A stretch of 35,999 bases of DNA from Candidatus Nomurabacteria bacterium RIFOXYB1_FULL_39_16. GTDB lineage: Bacteria; Patescibacteriota; Minisyncoccia; Phycocordibacterales; UBA9973. This document shows positions 16,977-26,616 of this stretch, in pieces. The DNA lies in NCBI GenBank assembly GCA_001787205.1, contig MFWB01000012.1:44172-80170 (forward strand), read 5' to 3'. The stretch's first letter is position 1; every line of letters starts with the position of its first letter. The notes beneath the pieces were generated by a model. It ran no database searches, was not told the DNA's origin, and saw only the letters and a list, made by a program, of their open reading frames with translations. The position numbers and the translations under genes were made by a program.

Positions 16977-18515
16977 ATGCCTAAACCGAATCGAGTACAA
17001 ATAATCAAATACGCTCCGCCACCGCCAGAATTGCCTGTATTCGGTAAGGTGAAGCCCGAAGAGGTTTCTTTCATTGGACGGACGAATTATGTGGCTTCAT
17101 TGGAGGAGAAAAAGTTTGTTTTCGGCATTAAGCGCATAGACCGCCGAAGGCATTTATACATCATCGGGAAGTCCGGCGTAGGGAAAAGCAAACTGCTTGA
17201 ACTTTTTATGCGTCAAGATATATCTTATGGTCACGGAATTTGTCTGATTGACCCGCACGGCGATGAGATAGAAGCAATTTTAAAATTCATCCCGAAAGAG
17301 CGCATTGAGGATGTCTGTATTATTGACCCTACGGATTTGGACTATCCGGCTTCTTTCAATCCACTGGCTAATGTTGACCCGTTGTTTAAATTCCAATTGA
17401 CTCAAGGCTTGATAGAAGTTTTCCAAAAGCAGTTCGGGGCGAATTGGACTCCTCGTTTGGAGCACGTTTTTCGCTTTACTTGTCTGGCGCTTCTGGACTA
17501 TCCGCATGCCACGATGCGCGGAATGATTTCAATGTTGACGGACAGAAATTATAGGCAGAAGGTTGTGGAATACATCACGGATGATATGGTGAAAAGATTC
17601 TTCGCTATTGAGTTCGCCGACTGGTCCGAGAAATTTGATACGGACGCTATCATCCCGCTCGTAAACAAGCTGGGGCAATTTCTCTCCGATCCGTTGCTCC
17701 GAAATATCTTCGGGCAAAAACAAAACAAAATAGACATCAGTGAGTTGATGAATCAGCAGAAAATTATTTTAATAAATCTGTCCAAGGGTCGTCTCGGAGA
17801 GGAGAACTCCTCTTTCTTGGGGTCAATGTTTTTAACAAAGATAAAACAAGCGGGAATGGAGCGCGCCGCTATACCGGAGAAAGACCGCAAAGACTTTTAT
17901 TTGTACGTAGATGAGTTCCAAAATGTCGTTACCCAAACCTTTGAAAATATTTTATCGGAGGCCAGAAAGTATGCTTTGAACTTGACCATTGCTCATCAGT
18001 ACGTCGGGCAGATTTTACCGAAAGTTCACCAGGCCGTGCTTGGTAACTGCGGAAGCGTTATCACTTTCCGTATTGGGGGTGAAGATGCGGTAAAAATGAA
18101 ACCGGAATTCGCGCCGGTCTTTGACGTGAAAGATATGATTAACCTGGCAGTGACCGAATTTTTCGTCAAAATGACCATTGATGGAGAATCTTATGACCCA
18201 TTTTCAGCTGAAACTTTGCGGGTGCTTCCACCGACTCATCCTTCATATAGAGATGAGATTATAGAAGCCTCCCGCAGGAAATATTCAATACCGAAAGATG
18301 ATGCCGCGAAGCTTATTGCCGAAGAAGAAGCGACAATAATAAGAAGCGCGGAAGAAAAGGCAATAATAGAAGGAAGGGCAAAGAGGCTTGGTCGCAAGAT
18401 TGAACCTGAAGAAAAAGAAGGAGGAAATGAAGAGGGTGATGAAAATAAGGCAGAGGAAATAGAAGAAAAAGATCCAAAAAAGAAAACTTCACAAGAAGCC
18501 GAACCCATGATATAA
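16977..18515 (+). CDS. VirD4/TraG/HerA-like P-loop ATPase, paralog B
   Basis: Walker A GKSGVGKSKLL, Walker B DFYLYVDEFQNVV; collinear with ATPase A over about 400 aa. Confidence 0.8.
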   Translation: MPKPNRVQIIKYAPPPPELPVFGKVKPEEVSFIGRTNYVASLEEKKFVFGIKRIDRRRHLYIIGKSGVGKSKLLELFMRQDISYGHGICLIDPHGDEIEAILKFIPKERIEDVCIIDPTDLDYPASFNPLANVDPLFKFQLTQGLIEVFQKQFGANWTPRLEHVFRFTCLALLDYPHATMRGMISMLTDRNYRQKVVEYITDDMVKRFFAIEFADWSEKFDTDAIIPLVNKLGQFLSDPLLRNIFGQKQNKIDISELMNQQKIILINLSKGRLGEENSSFLGSMFLTKIKQAGMERAAIPEKDRKDFYLYVDEFQNVVTQTFENILSEARKYALNLTIAHQYVGQILPKVHQAVLGNCGSVITFRIGGEDAVKMKPEFAPVFDVKDMINLAVTEFFVKMTIDGESYDPFSAETLRVLPPTHPSYRDEIIEASRRKYSIPKDDAAKLIAEEEATIIRSAEEKAIIEGRAKRLGRKIEPEEKEGGNEEGDENKAEEIEEKDPKKKTSQEAEPMI

Positions 18516-18563
18516 AAGATACAGGCTCTAGGAAACTAGGCCCTAGGCATTAGTTAAATTAAT

Positions 18564-19220
18564 ATGCAAAAAGATTATTACAATATATTAGGTGTAAATA
18601 AAGGTGCTTCTAAAGAAGAAATTAAGAAGGCTTTTTATAAGTTAGCGCACAAGCATCATCCTGATAAAAAGGGAGGCAATGAAGCCACATTTAAACAAGT
18701 AAACGAAGCTTATCAAGTGCTCTCTGACGACGCCAAACGTTCTAAATACGACCAATACGGCGCCGGCTTTGAAAATATGGGTCAACAGCAAGGTGGGTAC
18801 GGGCGAGGCTTTGGTGGCTTTGAAGGATTTGATTTTAGTGGGTTTCAAAATGGTGGAGCGGAATTTGACTTTGGGAATCTCAATGATATTTTTAGTGATT
18901 TCTTCGGCGGGGGAATGGGTGGCTTTCGAACGACACGAACACCTCGTGGACGAAATATGCAAACGGAAATAAATATTTCCATGGTAGATTCTATTTTAGG
19001 AGTGGAGAAAAAAATGATATTGGGCGGACATAAAGAAATAACAATCAAAATTCCCGCCGGAATTCAAAATGGTCAGACTCTTAAAATGACCGGGTATGGT
19101 GAAGAAATTAAAAATGGTAAACCGGGAGATTTGCTTATAAGAGTAAATGTAAAATTTACCCACAAAATTTCCCCAAAAGCCCGCGAGCTTCTAGAACAGC
19201 TCAAAAAAGAGGGGATATAA
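18564..19220 (+). CDS. Short DnaJ-like co-chaperone (J domain, G/F region, one C-terminal beta-domain)
   Basis: [37 protein letters not shown]-rich linker; no CxxCxGxG zinc repeats. Confidence 0.85.
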   Translation: MQKDYYNILGVNKGASKEEIKKAFYKLAHKHHPDKKGGNEATFKQVNEAYQVLSDDAKRSKYDQYGAGFENMGQQQGGYGRGFGGFEGFDFSGFQNGGAEFDFGNLNDIFSDFFGGGMGGFRTTRTPRGRNMQTEINISMVDSILGVEKKMILGGHKEITIKIPAGIQNGQTLKMTGYGEEIKNGKPGDLLIRVNVKFTHKISPKARELLEQLKKEGI

Positions 19221-19222
19221 GG

Positions 19223-19245
19223 TTACAGGTATCGGATACCTGTAA
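19223..19245. repeat. Perfect intergenic palindrome
   Basis: TTACAGGTATC-G-GATACCTGTAA, 11 bp arms; no T-run follows. Confidence 0.75.
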
Positions 19246-19254
19246 TAAAACATC

Positions 19255-19854
19255 ATGTTACCTGAAAAAATAATTTATATTACGGTCATCATAAGCTTAA
19301 TAGGTTATTTGGTGATGTTTAAAGACATCTTTAGGGGAAAAACTAAGCCTAATCTTGTGTCTTGGTTTCTTTGGATGTTGGGGCCTTTTATTGGTGTATT
19401 TTTTCAACTTAAGGCGGGAGCTGGGCTTTCGGTGATTCCAGTTTTTTTGGCTGGCTTTGGTCCATTGATTGTCATAATTGTGTCTATTTTTAATAAAAAA
19501 GCATATTGGAAAATTACCAAGCTCGATGTTTTTTGTGGAATATTTGCACTCATTGCTTTAATTCTTTATATTTTTACTCACAATTTGGGTATATCTATTA
19601 TGTTTGCGATTTTAGGTGATGGATTCGCGGCAATCCCCACATTGGTAAAGTCTTGGAATTTTCCAGATACTGAAACAGCTGTAGTATATTTGCCGGGCGT
19701 CATAAGTAATATTCTTGGATTGTTAATAATAAAAGATTGGATTTTTACTATTTACTCTTTCAGTTTTTATTTTATATTTGTAAACTTAGCAATAATATTA
19801 TGTATCTATCGCAAGAAGATATTAAATATGCTATATTTCAGAAATGACCAATAA
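19255..19854 (+). CDS. Polytopic membrane protein of unknown function
   Basis: Several hydrophobic segments; PNLVSWFLW motif. Confidence 0.65.
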   Translation: MLPEKIIYITVIISLIGYLVMFKDIFRGKTKPNLVSWFLWMLGPFIGVFFQLKAGAGLSVIPVFLAGFGPLIVIIVSIFNKKAYWKITKLDVFCGIFALIALILYIFTHNLGISIMFAILGDGFAAIPTLVKSWNFPDTETAVVYLPGVISNILGLLIIKDWIFTIYSFSFYFIFVNLAIILCIYRKKILNMLYFRNDQ

Positions 19855-20707
19855 AACGAAAAACAAATTTGTTACAATTGCTGCGATTCAGAATTCTGTT
19901 TCGCCCGATTTGAAAGCTAACTTGGTAAAAACAGCAAAGTTGGTGGAACAGGCTGCAAAGAAGGGCGCCCAGGTTATTTGTCTGCAAGAACTCTATAGGA
20001 CCATATATTTTCCGCAGTATAAGAATGCGAAGAAAGGTGATTTTTCAGAAACAATCCCAGGCGAGTCTACGAGGGTTTTTTCTGTAATCGCCAAAAAATA
20101 TAAGGCAGTGATTATTGTGCCAATTTTTGAAAAAGATGAAACAGGGCATTTTCATAACTCTGCAGTGGTGATAAATACTGATGGGAAACTAATGCCGACT
20201 TACAGAAAGATTCATATCCCGCAAGACCCTCTTTTTTACGAGAAAAATTATTTTGAAGATGGTAATGGTGGATATAAAATATATAAAACAAAATATGGTA
20301 CATTTGCTGTTTTGATATGTTATGACCAATGGTTCCCCGAGGCGGCTCGTGCAGTAAAGCTTGCCGGAGCGGACGTCGTCTTTTATCCGACCGCAATAGG
20401 AACTATTGTCGGAGAAAAACAAAAAGAAGGGGACTGGCATAATGCTTGGGAGACGATTATGCGTGGGCATGCTGTTGCTAATAGTCTATACGTCGTGGCT
20501 GTAAACCGCGTAGGTAAAGAAGATAAATTGAATTTCTGGGGGCAATCTTTTATTTGCGATGCTTTCGGTAAAATAATTAAAAAAGCGGGAAAATTGAAGG
20601 ATGAAGTTCTAATTTCTAAAGTTGATTTATCTAACAACAAAGTCATTGAAGAAGAATGGGGTTTTATGAGAAATCGTCGTACAGATACCTATAAAAAACT
20701 TTTATGA
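19844..20707 (+). CDS. aguB: N-carbamoylputrescine amidase (nitrilase superfamily)
   Basis: CLQELYRTIYFPQY...YRKIHIPQDPLFYEKNYFEDG...VLICYDQWFPEAARAVKLAGADVVFYPTAIG; Glu-Lys-Cys layout plus adjacency to aguA. Confidence 0.85.
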   Translation: MTNKTKNKFVTIAAIQNSVSPDLKANLVKTAKLVEQAAKKGAQVICLQELYRTIYFPQYKNAKKGDFSETIPGESTRVFSVIAKKYKAVIIVPIFEKDETGHFHNSAVVINTDGKLMPTYRKIHIPQDPLFYEKNYFEDGNGGYKIYKTKYGTFAVLICYDQWFPEAARAVKLAGADVVFYPTAIGTIVGEKQKEGDWHNAWETIMRGHAVANSLYVVAVNRVGKEDKLNFWGQSFICDAFGKIIKKAGKLKDEVLISKVDLSNNKVIEEEWGFMRNRRTDTYKKLL

Positions 20708-21702
20708 TGCCGGGAGAATGGGAACAACACAAGGCGACCTGGCTCGCGTGGCCAAATGATGACGACTTTTTCCAAGGCAAAATGGAAAAAGTAAAAGGCG
20801 TATATTTAAAAATAATTCTTGCGCTTCATAAGGACGAGATAATAAAGATCCTGGTTCTAAACCAGAACATAGAAGACGAAGTACGTAATATATTACGTAA
20901 TAGTAATGTTGATGTTTCTAAAATCGTTTTTTACCAAACGGAATATGTGGATGTGTGGATACGAGACTATGGTCCGACCTTCATAAAAAATGCGGGAAAT
21001 TTAAAATGGATAAAATGGAATTATGATGGATATGGCGGCAAGTTCCCAGAACTTTTCCCGGATAATGAGGTTTTTAATAATTTAAAAAAAGAAGTTTCTG
21101 GTGAAAAAATAGATATAGATATTGCTATGGAGGGCGGAGCAATAGACAGTAATGGGCAAGGTGTTGTTTTGACCACAGAAGAATGCTTGGCGCTTAATCG
21201 TAATAAAGACAAGTCAAAAATTGAAACAGAAGAAATTCTTAAAAATAGTTTAGGCGCCAAAAGGGTAATTTGGCTCAAGAAGGGAATCTTTAATGACCAT
21301 ACGGACGGGCATGTAGACGAAGTGGCGCGATTTATAAATCCGAATAAAATTTTGCTTGCGTATGAAGAAAATATAACAGATGAAAATTACGAAAGGCTGA
21401 AAGAAAATTTGGAAATTCTAGAAGAGTCCACTGATCAAAACGGAAATAAATTTGAAATAATTAAACTGCCGATGCCTCACATGAAGTACGATGATGACAA
21501 AAAGGCTCCGGTTTCTTACGCGAATTTCTATATTGGCAACAGAACAGTTTTAGTTTCTCTATTTAATGATGAAAATGATGAAAAAGCTATTTCAATAATA
21601 AAATCTTGTTTCCCCGACAGGGAAGTTGTCGGAATAGATTGTACGGATCTTATATATGGAGGAGGAGCTCTTCACTGTATCACTCAACAAGAACCCGAAT
21701 AA
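20704..21702 (+). CDS. aguA: Agmatine deiminase
   Basis: MPGEWEQHKATWLAWPND...VWIRDYGPTFIKN...EGGAIDSNGQG...DHTDGHVDEVARF...GGGALHCITQQEP. Confidence 0.93.
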   Translation: MMPGEWEQHKATWLAWPNDDDFFQGKMEKVKGVYLKIILALHKDEIIKILVLNQNIEDEVRNILRNSNVDVSKIVFYQTEYVDVWIRDYGPTFIKNAGNLKWIKWNYDGYGGKFPELFPDNEVFNNLKKEVSGEKIDIDIAMEGGAIDSNGQGVVLTTEECLALNRNKDKSKIETEEILKNSLGAKRVIWLKKGIFNDHTDGHVDEVARFINPNKILLAYEENITDENYERLKENLEILEESTDQNGNKFEIIKLPMPHMKYDDDKKAPVSYANFYIGNRTVLVSLFNDENDEKAISIIKSCFPDREVVGIDCTDLIYGGGALHCITQQEPE

Positions 21703-21705
21703 AAT

Positions 21706-23103
21706 TTAAATTTTATTAATCTTTTGCCCCTCCGAAGTATCTTTCACTTCATAGCCCAAGGAATTTATTTTATCTCGCAATTCATCGGACTTTTGGAAAT
21801 CTTTATTTTTACGAGCTTCTTCGCGTTCATCTTTTAGTTTTAAAATTTCTGTGGGGATTATTTCTTCTTTCAAGTTTTCAAAACCGAGTCCTAGTATTTT
21901 ATCAAAGTCCAAGATTGTCGCTTTTTTGTCGGCATCTGACATATTTTCGTCTTTGACGACATCCCAGAGAAGGGAAAGGGCTCGGGGGGTATCCAGGTCG
22001 TCTTCCATGTATTCTTTGAACTTATTTTGGTATTCCTGGTGCGCTTGTCCAGTGTCGTTTCCTAAGCCTAAATAAAGCCCATAAAGGCGTTTTAAGGCTG
22101 TTTCTGCCCCTTCTAGTGCCTCATAGTTAAAGTTCATTTTAGTCCTATAGTGGCCCATTAAAAGCCAAAAACGATAGGCCAGGGGATTAATGCCTTTTTC
22201 TATTAAGGTGCGTAAGGTTATGAATTCATCTCCTGATTTTGCCATTTTTGCCCCACCCATATCAATATGTTCATTATGCATCCAGATACGCACGAATGGT
22301 TTTTTGCCGGTAGCACATTCTGATTGAGCAATTTCATTTGTATGGTGTACCGGGATATGATCAATGCCTCCGGTGTGAATATCAAACTGTTCACCTAAAT
22401 ATTTTATACTCATCGCTGAGCATTCTATATGCCAACCAGGGAATCCTTTGCCGAGTTTTGTTTCATAACCTAAACCGTCTTTATCGGCAAATTTCCAAAG
22501 CACAAAGTCTGCTTGATTTTTTTTCTCTTTATTTTCTCCAATCCTTGATTCGGTATTTTCCTCAGAACCAGTTTTCCTTCCGGATAATTTCCAATAATCT
22601 GGAAATTTTGCTATTTCAAAATAAATTCCATCGCTTGTTTTGTACGCGAAATCTTTCTCTAAAAGTTTTTGAATTATTTCTACATCTTCCTTAATGTTGT
22701 CACTTGCATAATCTATAATGTTGGGACTTTTTATATTCATTGCCACCATATCTTCCATAAATTTTTCAGTATAAAAAACAGCTAGTTCCTTCATCCCCTC
22801 TATTGTGTAAGGTTTACCTTCGCGTTTCAAACCTTTTACCATCTTATCTTCTCCATCATCTGCGTCGCTTGTAAGGTGTCCCACATCCGTAAGATTCATT
22901 ACCCGATTTACTTTATATCCTTCATATTCTAAAGTTTTTTGTAGAATGTCAGCAAAGACGTAAGCCCTTAAGTTTCCGATGTGCGCATAATTGTACACCG
23001 TCGGACCGCAGGAATAGAACCCAACGTTGGGCGGATTGATTGGAACAAAGATTTCTTTTTCCCGAGTAAGGGTATTATAAAATTTGATTTTGCTTGAATT
23101 CAT
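21706..23103 (-). CDS. cysS: Cysteinyl-tRNA synthetase
   Basis: FYSCGPTVYNYAHIGNLRAYVFAD...GWHIECSAM...GGIDHIPVHHTNEIAQSE...KMAKSG (KMSKS-like). Confidence 0.95.
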   Translation of the reverse strand: MNSSKIKFYNTLTREKEIFVPINPPNVGFYSCGPTVYNYAHIGNLRAYVFADILQKTLEYEGYKVNRVMNLTDVGHLTSDADDGEDKMVKGLKREGKPYTIEGMKELAVFYTEKFMEDMVAMNIKSPNIIDYASDNIKEDVEIIQKLLEKDFAYKTSDGIYFEIAKFPDYWKLSGRKTGSEENTESRIGENKEKKNQADFVLWKFADKDGLGYETKLGKGFPGWHIECSAMSIKYLGEQFDIHTGGIDHIPVHHTNEIAQSECATGKKPFVRIWMHNEHIDMGGAKMAKSGDEFITLRTLIEKGINPLAYRFWLLMGHYRTKMNFNYEALEGAETALKRLYGLYLGLGNDTGQAHQEYQNKFKEYMEDDLDTPRALSLLWDVVKDENMSDADKKATILDFDKILGLGFENLKEEIIPTEILKLKDEREEARKNKDFQKSDELRDKINSLGYEVKDTSEGQKINKI

Positions 23104-24100
23104 TTCTGTATATTGAGATTAATGTATAGAGCAAGCTGACAGTAAGTGGTCCCATCAAGATACCCGCCGGACCCAAGAGGGAAATTCCCCCCAAAACTGA
23201 AAACAAAATTAGAAGCGGGGGGATGTTTGTTTTTCCACCAACTACCAATGGAGTCAAGAAATTATCAATTGTTCCCACTACGATTACCGCCCAAATCAGA
23301 AGGCCAATGGCTGAAGGAATATTTCCAGTTACAAAGAGAAAAATAATGGATGGTACGGACACGAAAGCGGTGCCGAAAGTCGGAATCAAAGAACAAATGG
23401 CGGCCACCACACCCCAAAGAGCGGGGTTGGGTACATTAAAGAACCAAAGTCCAAAGCCCATCAAAATACCCTGGATTAAGGCGATAAAAAGAGATCCCTT
23501 TACCACGCTGTTTACAGCTACAGTTAATCTTGAAATGATTTTTTCATCATCTTTATCGGAAAGCGGGGACAATATCACTACGGCTCTCTTCCATCTCTCT
23601 CCATCTTTCAAAAAATAGAAAATTATGAACAGCATTAGCATAAAAGAGAAGAAAGCTGAAACGACTGTACTGAATACATTGGCTACGTTGCTTGAAATGT
23701 ACGAGATAAAACTAGACACCTTCTCATTGATGTCAAAAGTCACTCCGGAAGGCAGAAATTTGTTTACAGTATTTCCTATAGAGTCCATAAATGGTCCAGC
23801 GTTTCCGGCATTGTTTAAGACAGAGAGGTAGGCATCTTGGCTTTGGTTGAAAACGATGACCCCAATGCCTAAAATCGGCCCACAAAGCACGATGGTAAAG
23901 AGGAGAATAGTGATAGTGGCGGACAGCCAGCTCGGTAAGCGCTTTCTATTCAGCCACGCATATATCGGATAAAGCACGATGGAGAAAGAAGCTCCCAATA
24001 CAAGCACGACCCAAAAGGGCTGAAAAATAAAAAAGGTGAAAACGAAGGTTAAAAATAATAGCCCAAAGAAAAAATACTTCTCTATAGTTTTTGATTGCAT
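23075..24100 (-). CDS. AI-2E family transporter-like membrane protein
   Basis: Polytopic; QGILMGFGLWFFNVPNPALWGVVAAICSLIPTFGTAFVSVP signature. Start placed at MQSKTIEKYF. Confidence 0.85.
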   Translation of the reverse strand: MQSKTIEKYFFFGLLFLTFVFTFFIFQPFWVVLVLGASFSIVLYPIYAWLNRKRLPSWLSATITILLFTIVLCGPILGIGVIVFNQSQDAYLSVLNNAGNAGPFMDSIGNTVNKFLPSGVTFDINEKVSSFISYISSNVANVFSTVVSAFFSFMLMLFIIFYFLKDGERWKRAVVILSPLSDKDDEKIISRLTVAVNSVVKGSLFIALIQGILMGFGLWFFNVPNPALWGVVAAICSLIPTFGTAFVSVPSIIFLFVTGNIPSAIGLLIWAVIVVGTIDNFLTPLVVGGKTNIPPLLILFSVLGGISLLGPAGILMGPLTVSLLYTLISIYRNEFKQNQIL

Positions 24101-24106
24101 AGTGGA

Positions 24107-24112
24107 ATTATA
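24107..24112 (-). promoter_or_regulatory. Extended -10 (TGCTATAAT) 6 nt upstream of the AI-2E family gene
   Basis: Reverse complement reads TGCTATAATtccactATG. Confidence 0.65.
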
Positions 24113-24180
24113 GCAGAAATTATGGCCTGTACCAAGCCTAGGGTTGCCTTTTTGCAAAATATCGTATAATATAGACAAAT

Positions 24181-24516
24181 ATGAAGAAAGAGGAATTTGC
24201 AGTTATAGCAACGGGCGGAAAGCAATATAAAGTCTCCGAGGGAGGCCTTGTTTCTGTTGAGAAAATAAAGACCACAGGAGTTGAATACAAAAAAGGGGAT
24301 AAAATATCCTTTGACAAAGTTCTACTTGTAGATGACGGTAAAGACACGACTATCGGCACACCATATATCAAGGGAGCGAAAGTTGACGCGGAAATCGTAG
24401 AAATCGGCCGCGCTCGCAAGGTTATGGTTGTAAAGTATAAACAAAAGTCCCGCTACCTGAAACGCAACGGCCACCGTCAGCCATTTTTCAAAGTAAAAAT
24501 CACTTCTATAAAATAA
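24181..24516 (+). CDS. rplU: Ribosomal protein bL21
   Basis: FAVIATGGKQYKVSEGG...KVMVVKYKQKSRYLKRNGHRQPFFKVKITSIK. Confidence 0.95.
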   Translation: MKKEEFAVIATGGKQYKVSEGGLVSVEKIKTTGVEYKKGDKISFDKVLLVDDGKDTTIGTPYIKGAKVDAEIVEIGRARKVMVVKYKQKSRYLKRNGHRQPFFKVKITSIK

Positions 24517-24525
24517 AAAGCTCTT

Positions 24526-24552
24526 AAAAACCACCGAAAGGTGGTTTTTTGT
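24526..24552. terminator. Terminator between convergent rplU and recR
   Basis: AAAAACCACC-GAAA-GGTGGTTTTTTG. Confidence 0.85.
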
Positions 24553-24559
24553 TTTTAAA

Positions 24560-25204
24560 CTACTGTCTATTTTTTAGCGCGTTTTTGAGAGTGTCGTTGT
24601 CGGAATATTCTAACTCTGTGCCGGTGGAGAGGCCTTTACCCAAAGAAGATATTTTTATTTCTAATTTTTCTGTGAGCTCTTTTAATTGTTCGCGGACATA
24701 TTGGTCTGTATGATCACCTTGGGGGCTGATACTAAAAGCTAAAATTATTTCTTGTAAATTGTTTTCTTTGAACCCCTGAGGTCTTGCCTCAGTGGTTGAA
24801 GTTTTTATTTTTTGTTTTAATTCCTCAATACGTACTCTACTTTTTGTATTTTTTTCAACGACAGGTACCAGTCCACCTAAAATAAAATATTTTCCATGAT
24901 AAACCCTGCTTTTTTGTATACTCTCTAAATCAGAATCTTTTTCCACTATCATCAAGGTGGAGGAATCAATATTTTTATCCCCACATATATTACAAATCTT
25001 TTCTTTATTATTTGTCATTATAAAAAATCTAAAGCACTCTTTGCACTGGGTCACTTCTTTTTTTAATTCCAAAACAAGTTCGGATAGATTTTGCGCGTAA
25101 GATGGATTTCTAGCCATTAAAAAATAGACAAAACGCTTGGCTTGTCTTTCTCCGATACCCGGGAACTCTTTAAAGATTTCAGTCAGTTTATCTATGGTGT
25201 CCAT
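24560..25204 (-). CDS. recR: Recombination protein RecR
   Basis: FPGIGERQAKRFVYFLM, zinc site CKEC...CNICG, TOPRIM region. Confidence 0.9.
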   Translation of the reverse strand: MDTIDKLTEIFKEFPGIGERQAKRFVYFLMARNPSYAQNLSELVLELKKEVTQCKECFRFFIMTNNKEKICNICGDKNIDSSTLMIVEKDSDLESIQKSRVYHGKYFILGGLVPVVEKNTKSRVRIEELKQKIKTSTTEARPQGFKENNLQEIILAFSISPQGDHTDQYVREQLKELTEKLEIKISSLGKGLSTGTELEYSDNDTLKNALKNRQ

Positions 25205-25209
25205 ATTAT

Positions 25210-26616
25210 TTAGAATTCGTCTAAATCACCACTAGCCTTTGATGGAGCGAATTCGCTGATGTTGCTCTTTTCAAGGTTTAAGAAGGTTGTGGTCTTTTCG
25301 TCAAAGTAAAGTTCCACTTTTCCAACTGGACCATTGCGGTGTTTTTCAATCAAAATTTCTGCGATATTTGTTTTCTCCGATTCGTCTTTACCTTTATCTT
25401 CGCGATGAATGAACATCACCACATCCGCGTCTTGTTCAATAGAGCCGGAGTCTCGGAGGTCTGAGAGACGAGGCTTACCACCACGAGACTCTACTGCACG
25501 GTTAAGCTGGGATAGGGCAAGTACAGGTACATCTAATTCTTTTGCTAGGGCTTTGAGCGATCTAGAAATTTCTGTAACCTGGTTTACCATAGAATCATAA
25601 TTTTTAGAGGTGGTCATAAGCTGTAAGTAGTCAACGATTATAAAATCAAGACTTTTTTCCGCTTTTATCCTGCGCGCAAGAGCTTTCATGCGGACGATTG
25701 AATTTCCCGGTGTATCATCAATGTAAATTTTAGCTTTTGCGAGTTTACCCAATGAATCACGTAATTGTGAAAATTCTCTATCAGAGGAGAGATTTCCTGT
25801 ACGCAAATTCCAGGCATTTACACGTGACTCTGCTGAGAGCATCCTATCTACGAGTTGCTGAGAAGACATTTCCAGAGAAAATATCAAAATCGATTTTTCA
25901 TGTATGACTCCAGCCATACGCGCCATATCTAGTGCGAGAGTGGTTTTACCCATACTTGGTCTTGCTGCTAGAATTATTAGGTCAGATTTTTGTAAGCCGG
26001 AAAGCATAGTATCTAAATCTTTGAAACCAGTCGGCAGTCCGCGGAGCATTCCTTTGTTCTCGTGCAACTTTTCCAATCGTTCATAAGCCTCGGGCAGGGC
26101 ATCCTTCAAGTTTACAAATTTCTGATTTTTCGGAGAGGAGACGACGCTGAAAATTTTCTTCTCTGCCATATCCAAGATGTCGTCCATATGATCGTCGCCT
26201 TCTTCAAAAGCGAGTTCGGAAACATAATCGGCCGCTTCAATCAAACTTCGGAGAACATATTTTTTCTGTACAATGTCGGCGTAGTGTTTAACATTGGCGG
26301 AAGAGGGGACTACGTTTACGATTTCTGCCAGGTACTGGTTGCCTCCGACCGCCTCAAGGAGTTTCTGTTCACTTAATTTAGTAGAAAGGGAGAGCATATC
26401 TATCGGTTCGTTTTTCACCGATAGGTCAAGCATCGCTTGGAAAATTTTCTTATTCTTTTCCACATAAAAAGAATCAGACGTTATCATATCTTCCACCTCG
26501 TGCATAGCGTCTTTGCGGAGCATTAGGGAGCCGAGAACCGCTTGTTCGGAAGGGATGCTTTGCGGTGGAATACGTACATTGTTGTTCTTTACACTATTTT
26601 TCCCGGCTTTTATCAT
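25210..26616 (-). CDS. dnaB: Replicative DNA helicase DnaB
   Basis: PPQSIPSEQAVLGSLM...LIILAARPSMGKTTLALDMAR...DFIIVDYLQLM...DLRDSGSIEQDADVVMFIHR. Confidence 0.96.
   Translation of the reverse strand: MIKAGKNSVKNNNVRIPPQSIPSEQAVLGSLMLRKDAMHEVEDMITSDSFYVEKNKKIFQAMLDLSVKNEPIDMLSLSTKLSEQKLLEAVGGNQYLAEIVNVVPSSANVKHYADIVQKKYVLRSLIEAADYVSELAFEEGDDHMDDILDMAEKKIFSVVSSPKNQKFVNLKDALPEAYERLEKLHENKGMLRGLPTGFKDLDTMLSGLQKSDLIILAARPSMGKTTLALDMARMAGVIHEKSILIFSLEMSSQQLVDRMLSAESRVNAWNLRTGNLSSDREFSQLRDSLGKLAKAKIYIDDTPGNSIVRMKALARRIKAEKSLDFIIVDYLQLMTTSKNYDSMVNQVTEISRSLKALAKELDVPVLALSQLNRAVESRGGKPRLSDLRDSGSIEQDADVVMFIHREDKGKDESEKTNIAEILIEKHRNGPVGKVELYFDEKTTTFLNLEKSNISEFAPSKASGDLDEF

Noticed and set aside
13074-18515. 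Integrated conjugative element
   Set aside because: Only VirD4/TraG-like ATPases are present; no relaxase, integrase, att-like repeats or mating-pair genes, and the flanks are housekeeping genes.
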